Origin: JBEVJK01 sp040510195
GTDB taxonomy: Bacteria > Pseudomonadota > Alphaproteobacteria > Rhizobiales > Rhizobiaceae
DNA length: 64,000 nt
Assembly: GCA_040510195.1 (NCBI GenBank)
Contig: JBEVJK010000132.1
Span: 1-64,000, forward strand
Direction: 5' to 3'
In this document: positions 25,388 through 35,616 of the stretch, piece after piece
Position numbering within the stretch: position 1 is the stretch's first letter
Layout of the letters: every line of letters starts with the position of its first letter
Notes under the pieces: model-generated
Database searches by the model: none
Told to the model about the DNA's origin: nothing
What the model saw: the letters and a program-made list of their open reading frames with translations, nothing else
Position numbers and translations under genes: made by a program

Positions 25388-26146
25388 CTACCAGAGGTTC
25401 CACAAAACGCGCGCACTCATCGCGAAACAGACGATGATCGTCACGGGGCGGATGACCCTTGCACCGGCGTTCAGCGCCGTCCGGGCGCCGAGATAGGCGC
25501 CGAGCATCTGGCCGCCGATCATTGCGCCGCCGACGAGCCAAAGAATTTTCCCAAAGACGATGAAATAAAGAAGCGCGGCCACATTGCTGGCGAAGTTGAA
25601 GAGCTTCGCGTGAGCAGTCGCTTCGCGGATGGCAAATCCGCGGAGGGTCACAAAGGCCGTCAACATGAAGGACCCTGTACCGGGACCGAAGAAGCCGTCG
25701 TAGAAGCCGAGCGATGGTGCCGCGATGGCATTGAACCTCTCACGGGTGATCTTCGCCTTCCTGGCGACATCGAGGTCGCCGACGAAGAACAAGAAGTATA
25801 TGCCGATCGCGACCAGCAGCACCGGCACGATCAGGTGCAGGTGGCTTGGATCGACGCGGACGAGAACCCATCCGCCCAGGACGGAGCCCAGGCAAACGGC
25901 GATCAGCGGGCCAATGTTGTCCTGCAACGAGACGGCGCGTTTCCGCACGAAATAAAAAGCTGCGGTCAACGTACCGAAACTGCCCTGGAGCTTGTTCGTG
26001 GCAATGGCCGTCGCGGGCGGACAACCAGCGAGAAGCAGCGCTGGGATGGTGATCATTCCGCCGCCGCCGGCGAGGGCATCCACCCATCCTGCGACCATTG
26101 CGACTGCGAAGAATAGCGTCAGGATCTCCGGTGTCGATTCAATCAT
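25388..26146 (-). CDS. TSUP (TauE/SafE) family membrane transporter
   Basis: A 252-residue membrane protein with about eight hydrophobic segments. The family's glycine-rich motif GWVDALAGGGGMITIPAL is near the N-terminus and the repeat-like GFYDGFFGPGTGSFM in the second half. TSUP proteins move sulfite, sulfoacetate and other small anions, often outward. Its start overlaps the stop of the 2-oxoglutarate oxygenase gene by 4 bp, so the transporter probably handles a substrate or product of that enzyme. Confidence 0.92.
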   Translation of the reverse strand: MIESTPEILTLFFAVAMVAGWVDALAGGGGMITIPALLLAGCPPATAIATNKLQGSFGTLTAAFYFVRKRAVSLQDNIGPLIAVCLGSVLGGWVLVRVDPSHLHLIVPVLLVAIGIYFLFFVGDLDVARKAKITRERFNAIAAPSLGFYDGFFGPGTGSFMLTAFVTLRGFAIREATAHAKLFNFASNVAALLYFIVFGKILWLVGGAMIGGQMLGAYLGARTALNAGARVIRPVTIIVCFAMSARVLWNLW

Positions 26147-27375
26147 AGCGTGCTTAAGAAGCTGGGAAGCCCGGAACGGCTGCGGCTAACGGCATACTGT
26201 CGGCAATGGATGCGTCGCCCGACCTTTCCGTTTGCAATGGGGATATTGTACTCGGTGTCCGACAGCTGTCCTCTTCCATGAGTTACATTCGAATTCTCAT
26301 AAAAGTAGGCATTCGGAAGAAATAAGTAGTCGCCGGGTTGCATGAGAACTGCGGAAACGGGTACCGAGCGCACGAGGTCAATGAACCGCTCGAACAAGCG
26401 GGCGTGCTCGGGATTGCGGCCGACATAAATCATGCGTCGGGGAGCCGAATTGATGCACGAGCCAAGGAGCTCGCCGCGAGAGCCGAGGTAGAGCGGTGGG
26501 CAGATGTTGCCGACATAGCCGGATATGTCACCATCAGCGGGACCCGCCAGGTGCGCCGTGGGCATATTCGCCAGGGTGTGAATGTCGCCTGACGACAGTC
26601 CATGCGCTCGCAGATGCGCTTCCAGCGGGCCTGGCAATGCCACATGCGTCATGGTTTCCAGATTGAGCACGCCCGCCAGGATGGTCATATCGACGCGCAC
26701 GAACATGCCGCATAGCACTTGGTCGTAGATCGTGTCGGGATCGCGCTCGAGGATTTCAGCCACTGCATCGACGTCGGTCCCCAAACGCGTCAGCGCCCTG
26801 TCAAGATCAGTTCGGTCCCGCATCTCATGGTAGACAGTCGCATCGCTGTGCTGCGGAAATTCTCCGCCGCCAGTGCTCGCTCCCACGGTCCGGAGAGACT
26901 CATCTGCGGCGGGGATGGGCGATATCAAATGAAACCGGTTTTTCCCGCCATGCTCGGCAGGATGAATGACGGCATCGTGGTTCAGCAACGTAGACATGCA
27001 CCAGCAGAACCATTCGGCCACAAAGCCCGTCTTCTGGCGGTCCAATGGATTCTCGCCGTAGTCGTAGCCGACCCGATCCGCCGAGCCCAAAAGCGTATCG
27101 CGCGCATCTTGCGGGCCGTTGCGAAGAACGTAGGGCAGCACCCCGCCTTCGATGGAATTCGCGACTTCGATGATCCCGATCAATGCTGCAACGTCTCGAT
27201 CGGTGCCATGCGCTGCCAGCGTCTCCCAGAGAATCGCCGCTAGGCTGCGTGCGTTGTCTTCATCGCAGAAATACGGATTCTTAGAGAGCAGCTCAGTTCG
27301 AATATAGCTGTCAACCACGTCTCGAATCGAGGGAGGCAGGTGCAAATTGATCAAAACATCAGGAGGATTGGGCAT
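26143..27375 (-). CDS. Clavaminate-synthase-like 2-oxoglutarate/Fe(II) oxygenase
   Basis: A 410-residue protein. The facial triad can be seen as His176 and Asp178 (FPQHSDATVYHE) and a distal His366 in the motif VTHGRGQ. The HGR followed by later arginines near 387 is typical of clavaminate synthase and VioC/AsnO-type amino-acid hydroxylases rather than TauD proper. It may hydroxylate a free amino acid or a related small molecule. The gene is coupled to a TSUP transporter. Base composition of the gene and its upstream flank is less GC-rich than neighbours, suggesting acquisition by transfer. Confidence 0.75.
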   Translation of the reverse strand: MPNPPDVLINLHLPPSIRDVVDSYIRTELLSKNPYFCDEDNARSLAAILWETLAAHGTDRDVAALIGIIEVANSIEGGVLPYVLRNGPQDARDTLLGSADRVGYDYGENPLDRQKTGFVAEWFCWCMSTLLNHDAVIHPAEHGGKNRFHLISPIPAADESLRTVGASTGGGEFPQHSDATVYHEMRDRTDLDRALTRLGTDVDAVAEILERDPDTIYDQVLCGMFVRVDMTILAGVLNLETMTHVALPGPLEAHLRAHGLSSGDIHTLANMPTAHLAGPADGDISGYVGNICPPLYLGSRGELLGSCINSAPRRMIYVGRNPEHARLFERFIDLVRSVPVSAVLMQPGDYLFLPNAYFYENSNVTHGRGQLSDTEYNIPIANGKVGRRIHCRQYAVSRSRSGLPSFLSTL

Positions 27376-27583
27376 AGTGAAATTTTGAAAATCAAAGGTT
27401 AAATGAAGTTATCACACTAGTTGGACATGAAAAATCGAGTATGAGATACTGCATATTCAATTAGTTCGATACAGTTTGGTCGAACTTGGTCTTTCTCGCA
27501 TTCTCTCGCAACGCCGTGCCGGATGCCGTCGCGTGCCAGTTGGTTGATGCCTACCACATGCTACCGAGCTTTGCAATCAATAA

Positions 27584-27603
27584 GGGTGGCGCCAGCGCCA
27601 CCC
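27584..27603 (-). terminator. Intrinsic terminator of the ribose-type ABC operon
   Basis: GGGTGGCG (27584-27591) and CGCCACCC (27596-27603) form an 8-bp stem with loop CCAG. Read on the - strand it is followed by TTATTGATTG. It lies 28 bases past the binding-protein stop. Confidence 0.75.
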
Positions 27604-27631
27604 TCGCCTTATTCGTGTGCCTTGCCGGCGG

Positions 27632-28687
27632 TCACTTCCTGTTCGGGTTCGGCATCCAGGCAGGCATTGCGACATCGGCATGGGCGAACTGGGGCATCTT
27701 CGCGGAGAGATCCTCCATGTTCTTGATATCGTTGTCGTTCAGGTCCTTCTGGGTGATCAGGGTCGGCGGGACGATCACGCTCTTGCCGGGGTCCTCGCCG
27801 GCGATCAGCATGGCCAGCGCCCTGACGGAGACCTGGCCGACGACGGCCGGGTTCGTCGCCGCGGTTGCGGCCCAGGCGCTATCCGCCTCGCGCATGGCGG
27901 CGATATCTGGAGTGGAGATGTCGGCCGAATAGATCTTCACCGAAGGAGAAAGGCCGGCCTCGTCGACCGCGATCTTCACGCCTTTGGCGAACTCGTCATA
28001 GGGTGCGAACATCACGGTGATGTCCGGGTTGGCCGAGACGACCGAGCGCGCCTGATTGGCCACCGAATTGGCGATCGGATTGTCCAGCGTGCCGAACATC
28101 GCCTTTTCCTCGATGCCCGGATACTTCTTCTTGAAGTCGACCCAGGTCTCGTTGCGGCGGTCGAGCGGCGCGATGCCGGCGACATAGACGTAGCCGGCCT
28201 TGAAGGCCTCGCCATTGTCCTTGATCGCCTGCTCCAAAGCGAGCCGCGCGAGGTCGCGGTCGGACTGCTCGATCTGCGGGATCTTGTCGTTCTCGACGTT
28301 GACGTCGAAGGCCACCACCTTGATGCCGGCGTCGACCGCACGCTGCGCGGCCTCCTTCATGGATTCCGTCAGGCCGTGCTGGATGATGATGCCGTCGACC
28401 CCGAGCGCGATCGCCTGGTCGACCATGTCGGCCTGCAGGGCGGCGTCCTGGCGGCTGTCGAAGACGCGAAGGTCGACGCCCAGCGCCTTGGCCTGCGCCT
28501 CCACGCCCGATAGATAGGCCTGGAAGAAATCGCCCGTCGATAGATAGCGCACGAGGGCGATCTTGACGTCGCCCGGCTTGTCGAGGGGCGCCGGCGGTGC
28601 GTCCTGGGCCAGCGCCGGGGCGCCGAAAAGTGCGGCTGCGCCGAGCAGGCCGAGCGCGAGCTTGCCGAGACTTCTACGGGTGATCAT
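27632..28687 (-). CDS. Ribose-type ABC transporter substrate-binding protein
   Basis: A 351-residue periplasmic binding protein of the RbsB type from the ATG at 28687, preceded by GGAGGAGAA. The Tat-like or Sec signal is MITRRSLGKLALGLLGAA with cleavage after APALAQ. The sugar-binding fold shows DSRQDAALQADMVDQAIALGVDGII and later TPDIAAM. It is the last gene of the operon ATPase-permease-binding protein. The operon diverges from mtnK-mtnA, so the ligand is probably methylthioribose or a related 5-substituted ribose. Confidence 0.9.
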   Translation of the reverse strand: MITRRSLGKLALGLLGAAALFGAPALAQDAPPAPLDKPGDVKIALVRYLSTGDFFQAYLSGVEAQAKALGVDLRVFDSRQDAALQADMVDQAIALGVDGIIIQHGLTESMKEAAQRAVDAGIKVVAFDVNVENDKIPQIEQSDRDLARLALEQAIKDNGEAFKAGYVYVAGIAPLDRRNETWVDFKKKYPGIEEKAMFGTLDNPIANSVANQARSVVSANPDITVMFAPYDEFAKGVKIAVDEAGLSPSVKIYSADISTPDIAAMREADSAWAATAATNPAVVGQVSVRALAMLIAGEDPGKSVIVPPTLITQKDLNDNDIKNMEDLSAKMPQFAHADVAMPAWMPNPNRK

Positions 28688-28730
28688 AAGGTCGTTCTCC
28701 TCCACCGTTTCCAGACGTTTCAATTCATGG

Positions 28731-29726
28731 TCAGCGCCGCGAGGCGCCCGACAATGCGAATGTGAACACCAGGGCGACGACGAGCACGGCGCCCTTGACG
28801 AAGTCCTGCGTGTAGTAGGGCGCGTTCATCATGGTCAGCCCCTGCAAGAGGACGCCGACGAACAGCGCGCCCACCGCCGTCCCGAAGGCGTTGGGCCTGG
28901 CCACGCCGAGCACGGCAAAGCCGATCAGCGCGGCGGCGACGGAATCCAGAAGCAGATTGTTACCCGAAGCGATGTCGCCGCGTCCAAGCCGGGCGGCGAG
29001 CAGAATGCCACCGATCGAGGCGAAAATGCCCGAAATCACATAGGCCCAGATCTTGTATGCCTTGACAGGTGCGCCGGCCAGCGCGGCGGCCCGCTCGTTG
29101 CTGCCCACCGCATACATGGTGCGGCCGAAACGGGTGTACTCCAGGAAGAACCAGATGGCCGCAGCGAGGATCAGGAGCACGACCACCGAAACCGGGACGA
29201 GGTTCGGCAGGAAGAAGTCGAAGCGGTGGCGGCCGAGCGCCAGGAAGGCGGGGCTGAAGGTGCCGTCGGCGACCGAACCGTCGGGCATGGTCATGCCGGT
29301 GGCGATCGAGCGGCCCTCGGTCGGGATGCGCTGCAGTCCGACCAGCAGGAACATCATGCCGAGCGTCGCCAGGAGGTCGGGGACGCGCATGAAGACGATG
29401 AGAAAGCCGTTGATCAGGCCGACGACGACGCCGATCGCCAGGCAGATCGCCACGGCGAGCAGCGCGTTGCCGTCCAGCACGACCATCACATAGGCGGCAG
29501 CCATCATGGCCGTCGTGGCGACGGAGCCGATCGACAGGTCGAAACCGCCCACCACCAGCGTGGCGGTGACGCCGAGCGCGAGCACGCCCGTGATGGCGAC
29601 CGACTGGAAGATGAAGACGGCACTCTGCGGCGACGCAAATCCTTCGGCGGCGACCGCGAAATAGGCGACCAGCACGACGAGCAGCACCAGGAAGCCGTAG
29701 CGGACGGCAAGCTCGCGCAGCGTCAT
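28731..29726 (-). CDS. Ribose-type ABC transporter permease
   Basis: A 331-residue RbsC-type inner-membrane permease. It has about eight to ten hydrophobic segments, GGFDLSIGSVATTAMM, YTRFGRTMYAVGSNERAAALAG (family motif) and GVARPNAFGTAVGALFVGVLLQGLT. It starts in the stop codon of the ATPase (ATGA overlap). It acts with the double-domain ATPase and the RbsB-type protein. Confidence 0.92.
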   Translation of the reverse strand: MTLRELAVRYGFLVLLVVLVAYFAVAAEGFASPQSAVFIFQSVAITGVLALGVTATLVVGGFDLSIGSVATTAMMAAAYVMVVLDGNALLAVAICLAIGVVVGLINGFLIVFMRVPDLLATLGMMFLLVGLQRIPTEGRSIATGMTMPDGSVADGTFSPAFLALGRHRFDFFLPNLVPVSVVVLLILAAAIWFFLEYTRFGRTMYAVGSNERAAALAGAPVKAYKIWAYVISGIFASIGGILLAARLGRGDIASGNNLLLDSVAAALIGFAVLGVARPNAFGTAVGALFVGVLLQGLTMMNAPYYTQDFVKGAVLVVALVFTFALSGASRR

Positions 29727-31234
29727 GCCACGCCCCGCACGGGCTGGCCGGCGATCTCCGCCAGCAGGCGCTCCATCCGCAGACCCTGGTTGCGATGAGC
29801 GCCGACGATGGTGCCCTCCGACATGACCAGGATGCGGTCCGCCGTCTCCAGCGCCTCGTCGAGCTCGGTGACGAAGATCAGCGTGGCGCGGCCGGCAGCG
29901 CTCGCCCTCAGCTTGGCGGCGATGTCGCGGCGGGCGGCGATGTCGACCCCCTGGAACGGCTCGTCGAGGATGAAGAGCCTTGCCTGCTCGGCCATCCAGC
30001 GAGCCACCATCACCTTCTGCTGGTTGCCGCCCGACAATGTCGCCATGTCGTCCTTCTCGCTGCGGCAGACGATGCCGAGGTCGGCGATCTGACGGCGGGC
30101 GACGGCGCGCTCGGCGCGGCGCTGCGACACCCCGAAGCGGGCGAGGCGCTGCAGAAACGGCAGGCTGATGTTCTCGTAAACGTTGAAGGCGGGGACGATG
30201 CCGTTCTCGCCGCGGTCCTTGGCGACCAGAAAGACACCGGCCGCAATCGCTTCCTTCGGCGAGGCCGGCTGGTAGGCGGAGCCAGCGAGCCGCATCGAGC
30301 CGGCCAGCGGCCGGCGGATGCCGAACAGCGTCTCGGCCAGCGCCGTCTTGCCGACGCCGACCAGGCCGGCCACGGCCACCACCTCGCCGTCGCCGAGCGA
30401 CAGGGAGAAGGGGCGGGCGCCGGGCTCGATCTGCAAGCCTTTGGCGGTGAAGACGGACACCCCGGCCTCCCTGAGGTCGAGCGTGCCGGCGCTGACCTTG
30501 CGGCCCAGCATGGCGTTGACGGCGCCTTCGTAGTCGAGCGGCTTCTTCTCGAAGGCACCGGCGATGCCGCCATCCCTGAGCGCCACGATGCGGTCGGCCA
30601 AGCGTCGAATGTCCGACATGCGGTGCGAGATGTAGAGGACAGCGACGCCGTGCGCCTTGAGGCGCCCGATCAGCGCGAACAGCCGCTCCGCCTCGGCGCC
30701 GGAGAGGGAGGACGTCGGTTCGTCGAGCACCAGGACCTTGGGCTCGTGCGCCATCGCGCGGGCGATCGCGACCATCTGGCGGTCGGCCAGCGAGAGATCG
30801 GGGATGCGGGCACCGAGGTCGACCGCCAGGCCCATCCGGTCGGCGACCGCGCGCGCCTCGCGACGAACGCGGCGCGGGTTGAAAAGGAGGGGCGCACCGG
30901 CGCCGTTCAGCCGGTCGAGCGTCAGGTTGGTGGCCACGTCGAGGGCCGCCACGACGCCGTCGTTGATGTTCTGGTGGACCGTCACCAGCCCGGCGCGAAT
31001 GGCCTCTGCCGGCGTGTGAGGAACGAAGGGGGCGCCGTCGAGCTCCATGCTCCCGGCCTCGGGCCGGTAGACCCCGCTGATCACCCTGACCAGGGTCGAC
31101 TTGCCGGCACCGTTGGCGCCCATCAGCACGGTGACTTCGCCGGCGGCGAGCTCGAGGCTCACCCCGTCCAGGACCTTGTTGGGCCCGAAGGACTTCTCCA
31201 GGCCGACGAGGCGGAATACCGCAGGCGCGCGCAA
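29723..31234 (-). CDS. Ribose-type ABC transporter ATP-binding protein, two ABC domains
   Basis: About 503 residues with two ABC domains. The first has Walker A GANGAGKST and Walker B VLVLDEPTSSLS, but LSLADRQMV in place of LSGGQ. The second has a degenerate Walker A GLVGVGKTA and a full signature LSGGNQQKV, as usual in RbsA proteins. I choose the TTG at 31234: GGGAGGG lies six bases upstream and a promoter (TTGACA, 17 bp, TAGCAT) ends near 31255. A TTG at 31276 would lie inside the -35 to -10 region. Confidence 0.9.
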   Translation of the reverse strand: MRAPAVFRLVGLEKSFGPNKVLDGVSLELAAGEVTVLMGANGAGKSTLVRVISGVYRPEAGSMELDGAPFVPHTPAEAIRAGLVTVHQNINDGVVAALDVATNLTLDRLNGAGAPLLFNPRRVRREARAVADRMGLAVDLGARIPDLSLADRQMVAIARAMAHEPKVLVLDEPTSSLSGAEAERLFALIGRLKAHGVAVLYISHRMSDIRRLADRIVALRDGGIAGAFEKKPLDYEGAVNAMLGRKVSAGTLDLREAGVSVFTAKGLQIEPGARPFSLSLGDGEVVAVAGLVGVGKTALAETLFGIRRPLAGSMRLAGSAYQPASPKEAIAAGVFLVAKDRGENGIVPAFNVYENISLPFLQRLARFGVSQRRAERAVARRQIADLGIVCRSEKDDMATLSGGNQQKVMVARWMAEQARLFILDEPFQGVDIAARRDIAAKLRASAAGRATLIFVTELDEALETADRILVMSEGTIVGAHRNQGLRMERLLAEIAGQPVRGVA

Positions 31235-31271
31235 TCGATCCCTCCCACCCGGCGATGCTAGGGAGCGGCCC

Positions 31272-31300
31272 GGCAATTGTCAACTTGATTGACAATTGCC
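31272..31300. promoter_or_regulatory. Divergent promoter with perfect 12-bp inverted-repeat operator
   Basis: Arms GGCAATTGTCAA (31272-31283) and TTGACAATTGCC (31289-31300) are perfect complements with spacer CTTGA. Each arm contains a TTGACA -35 box pointing outward. On the - strand it is followed after 17 bp by TAGCAT (31260-31255); on the + strand after 17 bp by the weaker TACGCC. A repressor bound here would control both the transporter operon and mtnK-mtnA. Confidence 0.75.
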
Positions 31301-31357
31301 AGGTGGCTGGCTACGCCTTGCGCACTTGCCTTATGATCGGGGCGACAGGAGGAGACC

Positions 31358-32622
31358 ATGACGGGCACTCTGCCGTTCGAAGCGCTGACGACGGAAAGCC
31401 TTTCGTCCCGCCTCGGCAGCGTCGAGGCCCTGGCCGCCCGGATCGGCCGCGATCCAAATGCCTGGCGGGTGCGCGAGGTGGGCGACGGCAACCTCAATTT
31501 GGTGTTCATCGTCGAAGGGCCGGACGGCGGGGCGGTGGTCAAGCAGGCGCTGCCCTATGTGCGGCTGGTGGGCGAAAGCTGGCCGCTGCCGCTCAAGCGA
31601 TCCTTCTTCGAGTACCATGCGCTGACCCGGCAGGCGGCACGGGCGGGGTGGGTTCCCGAGATCTTCCACTTCGACGAAGCCCAGGCGCTGATCGTGATGG
31701 AGTTCCTGACCCCGCACATCATCCTGCGCAAGGCGCTGATTGCGGGGCTGCAGCCGCCGCACATCGCGCGCGACCTCGGCCTGTTCATGGCGCGCACGCT
31801 GTTCAGAGGATCCGATCTTTCGGCGACGGCGCGCGAGCGAAAGGCGGACCTGGCGCTGTTCGCAGACAATGTCGAGCTGTGCGACATCACCGAGAACCTG
31901 GTCTTCACCGATCCCTATTTCGCAGCGCCGATGAACCGTCATACCTCGCCCCAGCTCGACGCGCTGGTGGCCGAGCTGAGGGCCGATCGCGACCTCAAGG
32001 TCGAGGCGCAACGCCTCAAGCACCGGTTTGCCGCCCATGCCGAGACGTTGCTGCATGGCGACCTGCACACCGGATCGATCATGGTCACCGACGAGGACAC
32101 CCGCGTCATCGATCCGGAGTTCGCCTTTTACGGGCCGATCGCCTTCGACGTGGGCATGCTGCTCGCCAACTACTGGATGGCGTTCTTCGCTCAGCGAGGC
32201 CATGAGGCGCCCGGCGCGCGTGATTCGGTTCGCGCCTACCTGCTTTCGGTGATCGTCGAGACCTGGTCGGTGTTCCGCGCCGAGTTCTCGCATCTCTGGC
32301 GGACCGAGCGTTCGGGGATGCTTTATCCGCGCAGCGTGTTCGAGGACCAGGGCGACGGTCTCGGCAGCGAGCAGGCGCTCGACGGCCTGTTGCAATCCAT
32401 CTGGACGGACATGCTCGGCTTTGCCGGCGTGGAGATCCATCGGCGCATCCTCGGCCTGGCGCACAACGCCGATTTCGAGACGATCGCCGACCCGGACCTG
32501 CGAGCCGCCTGCGAGGCGCCGGCGCTGAAATTCGGCCGCCACCTCGTCGTCAACCGGCACCGCATCCACAGCCTGGACGAGATCAATTCGCTCGCCGGGC
32601 GCATGCAAAAAGGCGAGGTCGC

Positions 32623-32626
<4 letters not shown>
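31358..32626 (+). CDS. mtnK: 5-Methylthioribose kinase
   Basis: A 422-residue kinase of the choline-kinase-like fold. Motifs are GDGNLNLVFIVEGPDG (nucleotide loop), ETLLHGDLHTGSIMV (catalytic loop) and VIDPEFAFYGPIAFD (metal loop), which match MtnK closely. It phosphorylates methylthioribose at C1 with ATP. An AGGAGGAG ribosome binding site precedes the ATG. It overlaps mtnA by 4 bp (GTGA). The later mtn genes are not in the window. Confidence 0.95.
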
Positions 32627-33720
<1,094 letters not shown>

Positions 33721-33868
33721 AGCTCCTCTGCCTTGGCCTTCCCGAACGATCGTCGTTGTCGGGTCAAGCCCCGCGGATGACGCACGATCCCGTAGGTGGA
33801 GCTCGGGATTTTTGAAGGAGAATCAGGCTCTCGATCATCTCCGCCTTTCGTCGAATCGCGGAATTACT

Positions 33869-34453
33869 CTAAGAGCTCGGTCGAAGGCTGATGGAGGCGA
33901 CGGCTGCATAGACCAGTATCAGCAGCGTCGGCATCGTCAGGTAGACAAACGCGTTGTCGGACTCTTCGATGCGAAGAAACTTGGTCGCGTTCAGCGCAGC
34001 ATGGAGAACCGCGCCCACGGCGGTGCAGATCACCAGTCGCGAGGGCGATGTTGCATCCCTGTAGTTCACTGCGGTGATGAAAATCTGAAACAATATCGCT
34101 TCGGAGGCCGCGACGGCGAGATAGGGTAGGCCGTCCACACAGGGCATCGGCTCGGTCGCGGCAAGGCAGAGAGTGTGGTCCGCGAACGCAAATGCTTTCA
34201 CGCAGAATTCGAGCCAGCCGAAGACCGCGCCGAAGAGAACGCGTTCCCTAAGGCTATTGCTGGCCCGAAGAACGTATTGGTAGAGGAAAAGCGCTCGCGC
34301 CGCTTCCTCGACGATGGCCAAGGGCGAGGCGCTTCCCAGCGACGGACAGTTCGCCGGGACATAGCCGATCCGGAACAGCAGCAATTCGAGGATGACGGCC
34401 AGGACGAATGAAAGAGCCGCCGCCAAGACGATGTGCCGTGGCGCGGGATCCAT
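33869..34453 (-). CDS. Polytopic membrane protein, PrsW/CPBP-like
   Basis: A 194-residue protein with about six hydrophobic segments. Conserved-looking acidic and His positions within membrane regions (AIVEEAARALFLY, FGWLEF and GAVLHAALN) resemble the pattern of PrsW/CPBP intramembrane proteases, but I cannot confirm the family. The gene lies alone between mtnA and the epimerase gene and is less GC-rich than they are. A different frame just upstream encodes another hydrophobic stretch (34450-34512), so the N-terminus could be longer if a frameshift exists. Confidence 0.6.
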   Translation of the reverse strand: MDPAPRHIVLAAALSFVLAVILELLLFRIGYVPANCPSLGSASPLAIVEEAARALFLYQYVLRASNSLRERVLFGAVFGWLEFCVKAFAFADHTLCLAATEPMPCVDGLPYLAVAASEAILFQIFITAVNYRDATSPSRLVICTAVGAVLHAALNATKFLRIEESDNAFVYLTMPTLLILVYAAVASISLRPSS

Positions 34454-34734
34454 GTCAGCGGGATTGCCGCGATTGAAAGCAGCGTGCCCGCATAGGCAAC
34501 GACAGCTAGCTGCATGGGAGGCAAGGTCGTACGTGCCGTCCGACTAGACGTCTGCGACAATTGTCGGTCTGCGACCAGCGAGCGGCTCCACTATCTGCGA
34601 CAGTTGGCGGCTGCCACGCCAGCCCCGGCTGCCACCGTGCCTGCCAGAGCTTTGCCGACACCGGCGGGCAAGTCCTGCCGCTACCCGGCGGCGCCGATGG
34701 CGAAGCCCGTGGCGATGTCGCAGCAGGTCGACGG

Positions 34735-35610
34735 TCAAGCCCCGTGAAAACGCTCGCGAGGGCTTTGCGCAACCATCCTGAGGCGATGGACGGCGCTTCC
34801 GCCAGGCGGCAGCAGCCGCATCGACGGCCGCTCGGCCAACTCGCCGCTGTCCGTTTCGAAGTCCGCGTGGCCAGTCCAGGCTTCGAGGCAGATGAAGGGC
34901 GCGCCCGGTTTTCCCCAGACCGCCCAATGCCGAAAGCCGGCCGCAGCAAGCGTGATGCTGCTGCCGTCTCGCTGCTCGAGGCGGAGCCAACGGCTCTTGG
35001 CGTCGAGGAAGCAGAGAGCGCCCTGCGACAAGAGCGAGTCGGCGACGGCGAGCGCGCGATCGGCGAGCGGCACCTGGCGTCGCCTGTGGGAGAGCAGGCC
35101 ACCCGGCGCGATCTCGGGCACGGCCGGGTCTTCGTCGGCTTCGAAAACGATGCAGGCAGCCGCCGATCTGGCGAAGCCCGGATGAAAGCCAAGCGCATAG
35201 GGCTGTGTCGCCGTGCCGGTGTTCGTGACCTCGAATTCGACTGAGAGTTGAATCGGTTGGAGGCGAAATGTCACGTCGAGCATGAAGGAAAAGGGATAGA
35301 GTTTTCTCGTCTGCGCATCGTCGACCAGCCGCAATACGACTCGATCCGCGGCGGCTTCGACGATCTGGAACGGACGCCGAGCCGCGAAGCCATGCAGCGG
35401 CATTGGGTAAAGCGAGCCGCAGACGGCCACGCGGTCGCGGGTGCTGCGGCCGACGACCGGGAAGAGGATCGGGCAGGTCTGCGCCCAGAAGCGCGGATCG
35501 GGTCGCCAGAGAAGGTCGCGTCCGCCGGCCGACCAGCGCAAGAGTTCGGCGCCAGCGGCGGACACCGTTGCCGTCGCGCCGCCCGCCGCGAGAGCGAACT
35601 GGTCGGCCAA
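34735..35610 (-). CDS. Aldose 1-epimerase family protein
   Basis: A 291-residue beta-sandwich mutarotase-like protein. Features include GAELLRW, CPILFPVVGR, MPLHGFAA (family His) and YALGFHPGFA with a second conserved His. A Glu in ICLEAWTGHAD would be the catalytic base. It follows pqqE by 6 bp on the same strand and may be transcribed with pqq, although it has no known role in PQQ synthesis. Sugar substrate unknown. The 281 bp beyond its stop hold no supported gene. Confidence 0.85.
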   Translation of the reverse strand: MADQFALAAGGATATVSAAGAELLRWSAGGRDLLWRPDPRFWAQTCPILFPVVGRSTRDRVAVCGSLYPMPLHGFAARRPFQIVEAAADRVVLRLVDDAQTRKLYPFSFMLDVTFRLQPIQLSVEFEVTNTGTATQPYALGFHPGFARSAAACIVFEADEDPAVPEIAPGGLLSHRRRQVPLADRALAVADSLLSQGALCFLDAKSRWLRLEQRDGSSITLAAAGFRHWAVWGKPGAPFICLEAWTGHADFETDSGELAERPSMRLLPPGGSAVHRLRMVAQSPRERFHGA

Positions 35611-35616
35611 GGCCGT

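Noticed and set aside
27486..27932. 148-codon frame on the + strand
   Set aside because: It runs antisense through the ribose-type binding-protein gene and its terminator and has no recognisable domain.
33750..33800. GTCGGGTCAAGCCCC-like sequence resembling another rhizobial repeat
   Set aside because: Too degenerate and short to call a repeat copy with confidence.
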